Shown piece by piece: positions 40,439-49,999 of a stretch of 64,000 nucleotides of DNA. The notes under the pieces were generated by a model that had not been told where the DNA came from, did no database searches, and worked only from the letters and a program-made list of their open reading frames with translations. The position numbers and the translations under genes were made by a program. The stretch covers positions 682,001-746,000 of the forward strand of contig NZ_JAUSUF010000001.1 in NCBI RefSeq assembly GCF_030813415.1, written 5' to 3'. Position 1 is the stretch's first letter, and every line of letters begins with the position of its first letter. Source of the stretch: Eubacterium multiforme. GTDB lineage: Bacteria > Bacillota > Clostridia > Clostridiales > Clostridiaceae.

Positions 40439-41953
40439 ATGAGAGGAATCTACAATTCGGTAACAGATATAAGAAGAAAGGTCTTTACTGAAATAGCCCG
40501 CCTTGCTTATGAAGGTGGAGATTATGCAAACAAAATAGAAGAACTACCATTTAAAATTTTACCTGGAGAAAGAGCAACTTATCGTGATAGCATATTTTTA
40601 GAAAGAGCTATTATTGGTGAGCGTTTACGTTTAGGTATAGGTCTTCCTTTACGTAAAATGGATGAACATGCTCCATTAAGTAAAGGAATTAATAAAAGTG
40701 CTATTGCTGAAAAATATTATGATGATCCATTAATTAATATTATCAAATTTGCATGTAATGCATGTCCTGAGAAAAAAATAGTTGTTACAGACACTTGCCA
40801 AGGTTGTCTAGCACATCCTTGTAAAGAAGTTTGTCCAAAAGATGCTATAAGTATGGTAAATGGGAAATCTTATATTGACCAAGAAAAATGTATTAAATGT
40901 GGTCGTTGTCAAACTGTTTGTCCTTATGATGCTATTAACAAGTTAGAACGTCCATGTGCTAAAAATTGTGGTATGGATGCAATTAAATCTGATGAATTTG
41001 GTCGCGCTGAAATTGACTATGACAAATGTGTATCTTGTGGTATGTGCCTTGTAAACTGTCCATTTGGAGCTATAGTTGATAAAGGTCAAATATTCCAAAT
41101 AATACATGCAATGAAATCACAAAAAGAAGTAATTGCTGCAATAGCTCCAGCTTTTGTTGGACAATTCGGACCTAGTGTAACTCCTGAAAAGGTAAAATCA
41201 GCTTTAAAGGAATTAGGTTTTTCTGATGTAGTAGAAGTTGCTGTAGGTGCTGACTTATGTACAGTTGAAGAAACAGAAGATTTCTTAGCTAAAGTTCCAA
41301 AGGAACAACCATTTATGGCTACATCATGTTGTCCTGCATGGTCTGTTATGGCTAAAAAATTATTCCCTGACTTTAAACCATATATTTCTATGGCATTGAC
41401 ACCAATGGTACTAACTGGTCGGTTAATAAAAAGACAAAAACCAGATTCTAAGGTTGTATTTATAGGACCTTGCGCCGCTAAAAAATTAGAAGCTAGCAGA
41501 AAGAGCGTTCGTAGTGATATTGACTTTGTTTTAACCTTTGAAGAAGTTATGGGAATGTTTGAAGCAAAAGGAATAGATATGGCTAAACTAGTGGCAGATG
41601 CTCCATTTGAAGAAGGAACTGCAAATGGTAGAGGCTTTGCTGTAAGTGGTGGAGTTGCTAATGCTATAAAACAATGTATAAATGATAAATATCCTGGAAA
41701 AGAAGTTTTAATTGACTCTGCTGAAGGATTAAAAAATTGTAGAACTATGTTAACACTTGCAAAGGCAGGAAAACGTAACGGTTATTTATTAGAAGGTATG
41801 GCTTGTCCTGGTGGATGTGTTGCCGGTGCAGGTACATTACAAGCAGTACCAAAATCTAGTACATTAGTAAAGAAATATACTAATGAAGCTAAAAAGAAAC
41901 TTGCTTTTGAAAGTGAATATTTAGACAACCTTGATTTATTAACAAAAGAGTAA
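40439..41953 (+). CDS. [FeFe]-hydrogenase, group-B-like monomer
   Basis: A 504-residue hydrogenase with H-cluster motifs TSCCPAW (near residue 296), GPCAAKKLEA (near 343) and EGMACPGGC (near 454). The N-terminus has ferredoxin-type [4Fe-4S] sites (CPKD, CIKCGRCQTVCP, CVSCGMCLVNCP) and a further cysteine cluster near residue 110. The L2 motif GPCAAK rather than MPCxxK fits group B rather than the standard group A fermentative enzyme. It may couple to ferredoxin and evolve or take up hydrogen. The ATG at 40439 follows GAGGTGAT; a GTG three bases earlier is possible. Confidence 0.88.
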   Translation: MRGIYNSVTDIRRKVFTEIARLAYEGGDYANKIEELPFKILPGERATYRDSIFLERAIIGERLRLGIGLPLRKMDEHAPLSKGINKSAIAEKYYDDPLINIIKFACNACPEKKIVVTDTCQGCLAHPCKEVCPKDAISMVNGKSYIDQEKCIKCGRCQTVCPYDAINKLERPCAKNCGMDAIKSDEFGRAEIDYDKCVSCGMCLVNCPFGAIVDKGQIFQIIHAMKSQKEVIAAIAPAFVGQFGPSVTPEKVKSALKELGFSDVVEVAVGADLCTVEETEDFLAKVPKEQPFMATSCCPAWSVMAKKLFPDFKPYISMALTPMVLTGRLIKRQKPDSKVVFIGPCAAKKLEASRKSVRSDIDFVLTFEEVMGMFEAKGIDMAKLVADAPFEEGTANGRGFAVSGGVANAIKQCINDKYPGKEVLIDSAEGLKNCRTMLTLAKAGKRNGYLLEGMACPGGCVAGAGTLQAVPKSSTLVKKYTNEAKKKLAFESEYLDNLDLLTKE

Positions 41954-42040
41954 TATACAAATATAATTTTAAAACATAAATTATATTATAAAATTTATTA
42001 TTTTATATAATAGCCTTTAAACAGCTAAATATATTTAACA

Positions 42041-42083
42041 AAAAAGGAAAATGAAACTCATAAAAGTTCATTTTCCTTTTTCT
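42041..42083. terminator. Bidirectional terminator between hydrogenase and gatZ
   Basis: A long stem (arms around 42041-42054 and 42068-42082, containing AAGGAAAATGAA) with A- and T-runs on opposite sides, serving both convergent genes. Confidence 0.82.
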
Positions 42084-42085
42084 CT

Positions 42086-43408
42086 TTATTTTACTGCAAA
42101 TATATAGTCATCTATATATTCACCAATTCTATCTTTTAACAGTTCCTTTGGGTTTAATTCTAACTTGCCATCTCTTATTTTTTTATATTGAGTATGCATA
42201 TATTGACTAACTAATGTTATAGGAATTTCAACCTTATTTAAATTATCAAGCATCTTTTCTAATGCAAAATTTACATCCTCTCTTGGCATATAATATCTAC
42301 ATCTATCTGAAAGACTATATTTTCTATCAAATTTAATTTTTTCACTACTTCCAGAGTAATGTTTTATCCAATCCTTAGGTTCTTTTACCATATTAAAATC
42401 TAAAACATCTATAAACTTAGATAATTCTAAATTAGGATTATATTTTAACAATTCATTTTCCATTTCATTTAGTGCAAAGGCTCCTTCTCTGAAACCAAAG
42501 GTTAAAGCAGGTCCAACTTTTAAAATTATATACCCATCCTCAACCATTTCCTTTAAGGCTTTTGGAGTTTGATAATCTGTTGAATGAGCTTCAAAAGCTA
42601 CATCATCATATTCTTTTAAAGCTTCTGTTAAATCCTTTGCAGCTTCTCTATTATATCCCCAAACATAATCACTACTAAATTCTACACCAGGTTGTACAAC
42701 AACTCCAACTACATATTGAAGTGCATCATAAACACCAGCTTCCTTAAAGGCATCCTTAAATGTTTCCAATGTATTTTTAAAATCTACAACTTTAGTTACT
42801 GAAATACCTTCTTCCTCTTCCTTATCTTCTCCTTCAGCCTGTGCTCCTCCTGGAATTGGAACTTCACTACCTATTACATAAACAGGATGAATTGCATTAG
42901 AATTTTCCTTTAATAATTCTTTATATGCATCTTCTGCTACTTTACAAAGAATAGCTGCTCTTTTAGCTATTATCTCATCTCCAAAATTTCCAGATTCCAT
43001 ATCTCCCTTTATTGGCATACTTGTATCTATATGAATTTTAGTAAATCCTGCAAGAACATACTCTCTTATTAAATTTTTAGAATTTTCCATTGCAACTTCT
43101 GGATCTAAATTAGTCCAAGTAAGTGGCCCTAAATGATCTCCCCCTAAAATTATCCTATCTTCCTTAAAGTTATTATCTCTAGCTAATTTATATATATAGT
43201 TTATAAAATCCTTTGGTTTCATTCCTGTATATCCACCAAATTGATCTACTTGATTTGCTGTTGATTCTATTAAAAGATACATATTTTCATCCTTTAATCT
43301 ACTCATTGCAGCTTCTATAACATATTGATTTGAAGTGCATACTGAAAATATTCCTGCATGTTCTCCATTTTTATACCTTTTTACAATATCTTTAATAGGA
43401 TGTACCAT
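42086..43408 (-). CDS. gatZ: Tagatose-1,6-bisphosphate aldolase non-catalytic subunit (GatZ/KbaZ)
   Basis: A 440-residue protein of the GatZ/KbaZ family, needed for full activity or stability of the class II GatY/KbaY aldolase. Characteristic segments include GIFSVCTSNQYVIEAAM, GGDHLGPLTW and DTSMPIKGDMESGNFGDE. It is the last gene of the minus-strand sugar operon, 20 bp after gatY, with AGAGGTGAAGG before its ATG. Confidence 0.93.
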   Translation of the reverse strand: MVHPIKDIVKRYKNGEHAGIFSVCTSNQYVIEAAMSRLKDENMYLLIESTANQVDQFGGYTGMKPKDFINYIYKLARDNNFKEDRIILGGDHLGPLTWTNLDPEVAMENSKNLIREYVLAGFTKIHIDTSMPIKGDMESGNFGDEIIAKRAAILCKVAEDAYKELLKENSNAIHPVYVIGSEVPIPGGAQAEGEDKEEEEGISVTKVVDFKNTLETFKDAFKEAGVYDALQYVVGVVVQPGVEFSSDYVWGYNREAAKDLTEALKEYDDVAFEAHSTDYQTPKALKEMVEDGYIILKVGPALTFGFREGAFALNEMENELLKYNPNLELSKFIDVLDFNMVKEPKDWIKHYSGSSEKIKFDRKYSLSDRCRYYMPREDVNFALEKMLDNLNKVEIPITLVSQYMHTQYKKIRDGKLELNPKELLKDRIGEYIDDYIFAVK

Positions 43409-43427
43409 ATAACCTTCACCTCTTTAA

Positions 43428-44291
<864 letters not shown>

Positions 44292-44317
44292 TTACCCTCT
44301 TCCTATTAATAATCTTT

Positions 44318-44758
44318 TTAAATTCCATCTACTTCGTATAAATCTTCTTCTTCTTCATCTTCTTTAATTACATCAAAAGGTTTTATTGAATTAACTCCAG
44401 AATTTTTTGCAAATTCTATAAGTTCATCTACTTCCATACCATCTCTACATAGTGAAACTTCAAGTATCATTCCTAAATTTGTTCCTGAAATAACTCTTAT
44501 CTTCTTATCTTTAATAGTCTGACTTAAAACTACAGATACCTTAAAAGGTGAACCTCCTGCTAAGTCTGAAAGAACTATTATTTCATTACAATTAAGTTCA
44601 TTTATAGCTTCTTTAAATTTCATTTCTAAAGTTTCAGTATTATCATTAGCTGTAAAATCTACACCTATTAAATTTTCTTGCTCTCCTGCTATTAATTTAA
44701 GCGAACTTAACATTCCTGTTGCAAACTCCCCATGTCCTGTTACTATTATCCCTACCAT
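44318..44758 (-). CDS. PTS mannose-family EIIA component
   Basis: A 146-residue cytosolic EIIA of the mannose/sorbose/GalNAc family. The phosphorylated histidine is His9 in VTGHGEFA; ADLAGGSPFKV is a second conserved element. It would pass phosphate to the EIIB encoded at 48638-49114. Splitting of IIA from IIB-IIC-IID by the regulator and isomerase genes resembles aga/agaF clusters. GAGAGGGAG precedes the ATG. Confidence 0.94.
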   Translation of the reverse strand: MVGIIVTGHGEFATGMLSSLKLIAGEQENLIGVDFTANDNTETLEMKFKEAINELNCNEIIVLSDLAGGSPFKVSVVLSQTIKDKKIRVISGTNLGMILEVSLCRDGMEVDELIEFAKNSGVNSIKPFDVIKEDEEEEDLYEVDGI

Positions 44759-44785
44759 AAAAAACTCTCCCTCTCTTTTTAATAA

Positions 44786-45949
44786 TTATTTATTATATGG
44801 ATGTATTGTTACCCCTTTTACTACCCTATTTACAGTTCCATCTGGTCTTGGGTTATCTGGTGAAATTCCAAGATGTAATGAACTAAATAATCCAAACATT
44901 TGACCAAATAACATATAATTAAAAACTGTATAAATTTCTGGAACATCTTGTCCATCTATTTCTATATACTTATTACAAAGTGATTTTAATTCATCATTTT
45001 TCTTATAACTAATTACCGCTAATTTATGATTTCCTGTATCTCCATGAATTTCTTTTATTAAATCCATATCATAAAGATTTGTATACTTGTTAGTTGAATT
45101 CATAAATATTACTAAAGTATTATCATCAATAATTGATTTTGGACCATGTCTAAAACCTAAAACTGATTCGCAAACTGTAATTGTTCTTCCACTAGTTAAT
45201 TCTAAATTTTTAAGAGCCATTTCTTGGCATAATCCCTTTAATGCTCCTGATCCTAAATAAACAACTCTCTTACAATCTAAATTCACTAATTCATTAATAT
45301 CTTCAAAATCATTATCTAAAATATAATCACCTTGAGTTGCTACTGCATCAACATATTTCTTATTTTCTTCTAAATTTTCAATGTCAAATGCTAAAAGACT
45401 TGCAAGTAACATACAACTAAAGGAGCTTGTCATTGCAAAACTCTTGTCATTTGATTTCTCTGGCATTAATAAACATAATGTATTGTCATTTTCCTCTGAC
45501 TTTTTAGCAAGTTGTCCATCTTTATTGCATGTAATAACCAGTTGTGCTATATTTTTTACATTATCTTGGAATATATTATAAGCTCCAACACTTTCAGGAC
45601 TATTTCCTGATCTTGCATAAGACACTAATATTGTTTTAGTATCCTCTTCTAAAAATTCATGAGGGTTTGATACTAAATCAGTTGTAGCTATTGCTTCAAC
45701 TCTCTTATTTAACATTTTAGCTAAAGCAAGATATATTGTATCTCCAACATAATCTGAAGTTCCTGCTCCTGTTAAAATTATTCTAGTATTATCATCTAAA
45801 TTCTTATTTAAAAATTCTGAAATAATACCTTTATTTTCACTTATTATTTGGTAAGTTTCTCTCCAAAGTTTAGGTTGTTGTCTAATTTCTGTAGCTGTAA
45901 ATGTTGCACCTAATTCTCTTAATCTTTCCTTTGTTAGTCCAAAAATCAT
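44786..45949 (-). CDS. agaS: SIS-domain sugar isomerase/deaminase AgaS
   Basis: A 387-residue protein with two sugar-isomerase (SIS) domains. Segments such as LTGAGTSDYVGDTIYLAL, VSYARSGNSPESVGAYN and CESVLGFRHGPKSIID match AgaS, the galactosamine-6-phosphate isomerase/deaminase that yields tagatose-6-phosphate. The ATG at 45949 follows GGGAGGTATTAA and starts MIFGLTKERL; a longer in-frame start at 45982 is less likely. The deacetylase AgaA is not in the window, so either galactosamine is the sugar or a deacetylase elsewhere serves. Confidence 0.9.
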   Translation of the reverse strand: MIFGLTKERLRELGATFTATEIRQQPKLWRETYQIISENKGIISEFLNKNLDDNTRIILTGAGTSDYVGDTIYLALAKMLNKRVEAIATTDLVSNPHEFLEEDTKTILVSYARSGNSPESVGAYNIFQDNVKNIAQLVITCNKDGQLAKKSEENDNTLCLLMPEKSNDKSFAMTSSFSCMLLASLLAFDIENLEENKKYVDAVATQGDYILDNDFEDINELVNLDCKRVVYLGSGALKGLCQEMALKNLELTSGRTITVCESVLGFRHGPKSIIDDNTLVIFMNSTNKYTNLYDMDLIKEIHGDTGNHKLAVISYKKNDELKSLCNKYIEIDGQDVPEIYTVFNYMLFGQMFGLFSSLHLGISPDNPRPDGTVNRVVKGVTIHPYNK

Positions 45950-46025
45950 TTTAATACCTCCCACAACTGCTAATGTCATCATTACCAGCAGTTCTAAAAA
46001 TTTTTTATTTTTATTTTTTTATTAT

Positions 46026-46754
46026 TTAGCTATTTTTTAATTGAACTCTATATTTAAATTTATCTCCTCTAGCCACTCCAATAGTATACTCTATAAGTTT
46101 AGTATTTTCTAAAGTATATCTTTCAATCTTTAAACTTGGAGCTCCTTCTTGAATATCTAAATATATACTCTCTAATTTATTAGTTAGTATAGGTTCAAAA
46201 TATTCTTCTGCGAAAGTTAATTTAGCATTATACTTATCCCTAAAAACATCATACATAGGGTTTTCTTCTAATTCTTTCTTAGTTAAGTCTTCAAATCTAC
46301 TAAAAGGTAAATATGTTATTTCATACATCATTGGTATGTTATCTGCTTTTCTTATTCTTATAATCTTATACATTAAGTCCTCTTCTGAAACTTTAAATGT
46401 ATTTGATAATTTTTCACCAGCTTGTATAATTTCAAAACCAACTATTTCTGAAGAAGGTTTTTTACCTATTTTTTTCATTTCTTCAGTGAAAGAATAAAAT
46501 GAAACTAAATCTTGATTAACTCTCTTTGGTGCTACAAAAGTTCCTTTTCCATGAACTTTATATATGTAACCATCTCTTTCAAGTTCGTCTAATGCCTGCC
46601 TTACAGTTGTTCTGCTTACATCATAAATTTCACAAATTTCTCTCTCTGAAAGTAATTGTTCATTTTCTTCTAAGCCTGAATTTATTTTTTCTATTAAAAT
46701 ATCCATTAACTGCAAGTATAATGGTATTTTAGAATTTTTATCTATTACCTTCAC
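46026..46754 (-). CDS. GntR-family (UTRA) regulator of the amino-sugar operon
   Basis: A 242-residue HutC/UTRA regulator. The DNA-binding helix is in NEQLLSEREICEIYDVSRTTVRQALDELERDGYIYKVHGKGTFV; the UTRA domain (about residues 95-235) would bind the sugar phosphate inducer. The start is GTG. It heads the transcript carrying agaS, IIA, gatY and gatZ and lies directly after the terminator of the PTS IIB-IIC-IID unit. A palindrome upstream is its likely operator. Confidence 0.9.
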   Translation of the reverse strand: MKVIDKNSKIPLYLQLMDILIEKINSGLEENEQLLSEREICEIYDVSRTTVRQALDELERDGYIYKVHGKGTFVAPKRVNQDLVSFYSFTEEMKKIGKKPSSEIVGFEIIQAGEKLSNTFKVSEEDLMYKIIRIRKADNIPMMYEITYLPFSRFEDLTKKELEENPMYDVFRDKYNAKLTFAEEYFEPILTNKLESIYLDIQEGAPSLKIERYTLENTKLIEYTIGVARGDKFKYRVQLKNS

Positions 46755-46835
46755 TTGTTACTACCGCCTTATTTATTATTTATAACAAGAATAAAATACT
46801 GGAAAAATTTTATAATAAAATCTTTCTTCTCTTTA

Positions 46836-46865
46836 ATTATAATCAATAACAAGGCTATTATGCAA
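46836..46865 (-). promoter_or_regulatory. Promoter of the gntR-agaS-IIA-gatY-gatZ unit
   Basis: TTGCAT (46860-46865), an 18-bp spacer and consensus TATAAT (46836-46841) on the minus strand. Confidence 0.65.
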
Positions 46866-46890
46866 CAATAAATTTAATTTTCTAAGAAAC

Positions 46891-46902
46891 TGGTAGTTAC
46901 CA
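46891..46902. promoter_or_regulatory. Operator candidate TGGTAGTTACCA
   Basis: Inverted repeat TGGTA/TACCA with a 2-bp centre, 26 bp upstream of the -35 box of the gntR promoter and just after the IID terminator. NagR/AgaR-type GntR regulators use TGGTnnnACCA-like sites. Confidence 0.6.
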
Positions 46903-46904
46903 TG

Positions 46905-46940
46905 CAAAAAAGATCTATGAAAAAAATTTTTCATAGATCC
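46905..46940 (-). terminator. Terminator of the PTS IIB-IIC-IID unit
   Basis: Stem arms 46912-46924 and 46927-46939 (GATCTATGAAAAA and its complement) with six T on the minus strand. Confidence 0.87.
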
Positions 46941-46962
46941 AAAATTTTAAATAATTTTTAAA

Positions 46963-47820
46963 TTATAATACTCCAATTGCTTTTCCTGCTATACCTAAAA
47001 CAACTGTAACAACTATTAACATAACAGGTGATTTACCTTTCTTAAGTAATTTATACATTAAGAAAGTATAAGCTAATGGTAAAATATTTGGCATTACTGC
47101 ATCTAAAACTCCTTCTTGAAGTTTTACTTCTGCTTGACCTGCTGTTATAACTAATGTAGTTTTTAAATTAACCATTGAAGCTATAAGACCTCCAACAACT
47201 GTTAATCCAACTATTGATGCAGCATGTGAAATTTTCTTTGTTTGCTCTTTTAAGTTTGTTATAGCTTTTACTCCAGTATTGTAGCCATATTTCATTAAGA
47301 AGAATCTTAAGAAGAAATGAAGAGCATTAAATAACACTAAGAATACTATTGGACCTGCAACATTTCCTTGACTTGCAAGGGATGCTCCTATTCCAACACA
47401 TATTGGAAGAGCTGTTAGCCAGAATAATGCATCACCAATTCCTCCTAAAGGTCCCATTGTTGCAACCTTTATTGCTCTAATTGTATTTCTATCTTCTTTA
47501 TTCTCTTCCATAGCTATTATTAGTCCCATTATAAATGTAACTAAAAATGGATGAGTATTGAAAAATTCTAAGTGATCTTTCATTGAATCTGAAAGGTCTT
47601 TTTTATTTGTATGAATCTTTTTAAGTCCTGGTAATAAACCATATAGCCATCCACAGGCTTGCATTCTTTCATAGTTAAATGAAGCTTGAAGGAATAATGA
47701 TTTCCAAACCATAACATTAAGATCTTTTTTATTTATTACTTTTTCAGTACTAGCATTTTTATATCCTAATTCTGATGTAGTATCTACATTTGCATTTTTA
47801 TATTCTACCTTAGATGCCAT
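46963..47820 (-). CDS. PTS mannose-family EIID component
   Basis: A 285-residue membrane protein of the mannose-family EIID type. It has the conserved SLFLQASFNYERMQACGWLYGLLP segment and, near the middle, ATMGPLGGIGDALFWLTALPI. With EIIC it forms the sugar channel. The ATG at 47820 has AGGAGG nine bases upstream; the in-frame ATG at 47826 is only three bases from that site. It overlaps the EIIC gene. Confidence 0.94.
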   Translation of the reverse strand: MASKVEYKNANVDTTSELGYKNASTEKVINKKDLNVMVWKSLFLQASFNYERMQACGWLYGLLPGLKKIHTNKKDLSDSMKDHLEFFNTHPFLVTFIMGLIIAMEENKEDRNTIRAIKVATMGPLGGIGDALFWLTALPICVGIGASLASQGNVAGPIVFLVLFNALHFFLRFFLMKYGYNTGVKAITNLKEQTKKISHAASIVGLTVVGGLIASMVNLKTTLVITAGQAEVKLQEGVLDAVMPNILPLAYTFLMYKLLKKGKSPVMLIVVTVVLGIAGKAIGVL

Positions 47821-48577
47821 CTTCATACTCCTCCTTTACTACAACTTTTGCTTCTTGATTATTTTTTGCATAATAGTCATAAAGTGCTATACATAATCCA
47901 ATTAAAGCAAGAGCTAATATTGGAATATTGAAGTAAGTTACTAATAAGAATCCTGCTATTAAAAATGCAACATATTCTTTCTTAAGCATTATCTTAAGAA
48001 GCATTGCAAATCCTATAGCTGGCATAACGCCTCCAGCAACTGCTAATCCATCAATTATAACTGTAGGAATCATATTTACTATATCTGCTGCCTTGTCTGC
48101 TCCAAAATATATTGGTAAAAATGCACAAACAAAATAAGATACAAAAAGAATTATCATACCAAAATAATTTATTTTATTAATTCCATTGGTATTGGCCTCT
48201 TCTGCAAATTTATCCGCCTTATGCATGACGGGTGAAAATGCTGTAAATAATAAAGTTATTCCAGCCTGTGCTGCTACTGCAAATGGTACTGCTACTCCAA
48301 TTGCAGCTTGTGGATCAAGTTTAGTTAAAATTGCAATACTTGTTCCAATTATTCCTCCTATAACAACATTTGGTGGTTGTGCACCAGCAAGTGGTACCAT
48401 TCCCATCCATACAAGTTCTAGAGATGCTCCTACAATAAGTCCAGTTGTCATATCTCCAAGTATAAGTCCAACGATAGGTCCTGTTACTATTGGTCTGTGT
48501 ATGTGAGTTAATCCATTAAACATGTCTATACCCGCGATACCTGCCCAAATAGCAATTAATAGCGCTTCTACTAACAT
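47810..48577 (-). CDS. PTS mannose-family EIIC component
   Basis: A 255-residue integral membrane EIIC of the mannose/sorbose/GalNAc family (IAIWAGIAGIDMFNGLTHIHRPIVTGPIVGLILGDMTTGLIVGASLELVWMG pattern). Roughly seven hydrophobic helices follow. It translocates the sugar together with EIID. GGGGAGGA precedes the ATG. Confidence 0.94.
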   Translation of the reverse strand: MLVEALLIAIWAGIAGIDMFNGLTHIHRPIVTGPIVGLILGDMTTGLIVGASLELVWMGMVPLAGAQPPNVVIGGIIGTSIAILTKLDPQAAIGVAVPFAVAAQAGITLLFTAFSPVMHKADKFAEEANTNGINKINYFGMIILFVSYFVCAFLPIYFGADKAADIVNMIPTVIIDGLAVAGGVMPAIGFAMLLKIMLKKEYVAFLIAGFLLVTYFNIPILALALIGLCIALYDYYAKNNQEAKVVVKEEYEDGI

Positions 48578-48637
48578 TTTTGTCCATCCTCCCCTTTATT
48601 TTTGTAAATGTATGAATAAATTAAAAATGAAAACTAA

Positions 48638-49114
48638 TTAAACAAATTTTTCTATATCTATTTCTACCCTCTCATCTGGAACTCTTCTAACCTCAACTTT
48701 AACTCCAAGGTTTAATATTTTTCTTATTGTTTTCTTGTCATCATCATCTAAAGATACTGTTGATGAAACTTGCTCTTTTCCTTCACTAAAATGCATATTG
48801 CCAATGTTAACTTCCTTTATTGGAACTCCACCTTCAATAAGTCTTAAAACATCCTGTGGTGTTTTACAAACTAAGAAAATCTTCTGTCTATCTGCTGCTT
48901 TATGAATTACTTTTATTGTTTTTTCAATTGAAAAAAACCTTGCTTGTATTGCATCTGGTAATACCATTTCCATTAAGCTTTGTTGTACCTTATCCTCTGA
49001 AACTTTATCATTTGCAATTAAAATTAAATTTGCTCCTAAATGATTTACCCATGTTACTCCTACTTGTCCATGAATTAATCGATTATCTACCCTTGTTAAT
49101 AATATATTTGGCAT
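48638..49114 (-). CDS. PTS mannose-family EIIB component
   Basis: A 158-residue EIIB. The phosphorylated histidine is His15 in DNRLIHGQVGVTW (counting from the ATG used here). It receives phosphate from EIIA and phosphorylates the incoming sugar. The ATG at 49114 follows GGGGGTG; the ATG at 49129 has no site. It is the first gene of the PTS unit, behind a near-consensus promoter. Confidence 0.93.
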   Translation of the reverse strand: MPNILLTRVDNRLIHGQVGVTWVNHLGANLILIANDKVSEDKVQQSLMEMVLPDAIQARFFSIEKTIKVIHKAADRQKIFLVCKTPQDVLRLIEGGVPIKEVNIGNMHFSEGKEQVSSTVSLDDDDKKTIRKILNLGVKVEVRRVPDERVEIDIEKFV

Positions 49115-49184
49115 AACTAGCACCCCCATAAGTTCTGTAATGTAAAATTAATTTTATTTTGTAAAAAATTTACTTTTCTATTTA

Positions 49185-49213
49185 AGTGTAAATGCTTTTT
49201 GTTCTCTTGTCAA
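49185..49213 (-). promoter_or_regulatory. Promoter of PTS IIB-IIC-IID
   Basis: TTGACA (49208-49213), a 17-bp spacer and TACACT (49185-49190) on the minus strand. No clear CcpA site or GntR palindrome is seen beside it. Confidence 0.75.
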
Positions 49214-49293
49214 TATTTTACTTATTTTCCATTTTATTTTTTTCTTTCACAATATTATTATTATTTATAAAAGTTATTAAATATTACTGGCAA

Positions 49294-49325
49294 TAAAAAA
49301 AGATGCAATAAAAAATTGCATCTTT
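49294..49325 (-). terminator. Terminator after the small membrane-protein gene
   Basis: Stem AAAGATGCAATT with its complement and a T-run on the minus strand, 17 bp after the stop at 49342. Confidence 0.83.
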
Positions 49326-49341
49326 AAATTTAACTTAATTA

Positions 49342-49899
49342 TTATTCTATTAATTTTGATCTTCTAAAGAAAATTTTATAACTTAATAAATTTAAAGCAG
49401 AAATTATAATTAAGAATCCTAAAGTAAAGTCAACAGCTATAATCTTCATTATTGACATATATAAAAGACAGCTAATAATAAACATAAGCAAAAAAGTTAT
49501 TATATTTAACTTATTTTGTGATTTTTCAATAATCTTAATCATTTCTTTTTCATTTAAATTTTCATCTTTATATTTATTTGCAAAAACAATAGGTGCTAAA
49601 ACTCCCACTAATTGCTTACTTATTAAATCACAAATAAATATAATAAATACACCAATAATTGAAATTATAAAAATATTAAAGGTTGAAATATCTACAGACA
49701 TTATTACTTCAACTAATTTGAAGGTTAAAAACAAAGTCCCTCCAACTAAAGAAATTATAGGAAAAGTAACTGTCATCATCATAATAGTAATTTTTAAATT
49801 TTTATTTAAACTATTCTTCCTATTCATGAAAATTGTAAATGTGAACATACACACAAACATAATTGATATTAATAAAATAACTAAAGCAACATATCTCAT
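49342..49899 (-). CDS. Four- to five-helix membrane protein, unknown function
   Basis: A 185-residue hydrophobic protein I do not recognise. It has helices at about residues 4-25, 38-62, 75-98, 130-150 and 153-175, with a charged loop (NKYKDENLNEKEMIKIIEKSQNK) at 108-130. The wide AGGGGTGGGG site precedes the ATG. It stands alone between tex and the PTS promoter and has its own terminator. Confidence 0.7.
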   Translation of the reverse strand: MRYVALVILLISIMFVCMFTFTIFMNRKNSLNKNLKITIMMMTVTFPIISLVGGTLFLTFKLVEVIMSVDISTFNIFIISIIGVFIIFICDLISKQLVGVLAPIVFANKYKDENLNEKEMIKIIEKSQNKLNIITFLLMFIISCLLYMSIMKIIAVDFTLGFLIIISALNLLSYKIFFRRSKLIE

Positions 49900-49999
49900 T
49901 TCCCCACCCCTACCATTTTGAAATTTGTTACAGTTATTGTATCATTTAACAATAATTTCATACAAGCAATTCTTTTCTACAATTTCTAACAAAATATTT

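Noticed and set aside
49181..49196. CcpA (cre) site resembling TGTAAATGCTTTTT upstream of the PTS operon
   Set aside because: Too many mismatches to the consensus, including the central CG, and it overlaps ordinary promoter bases.
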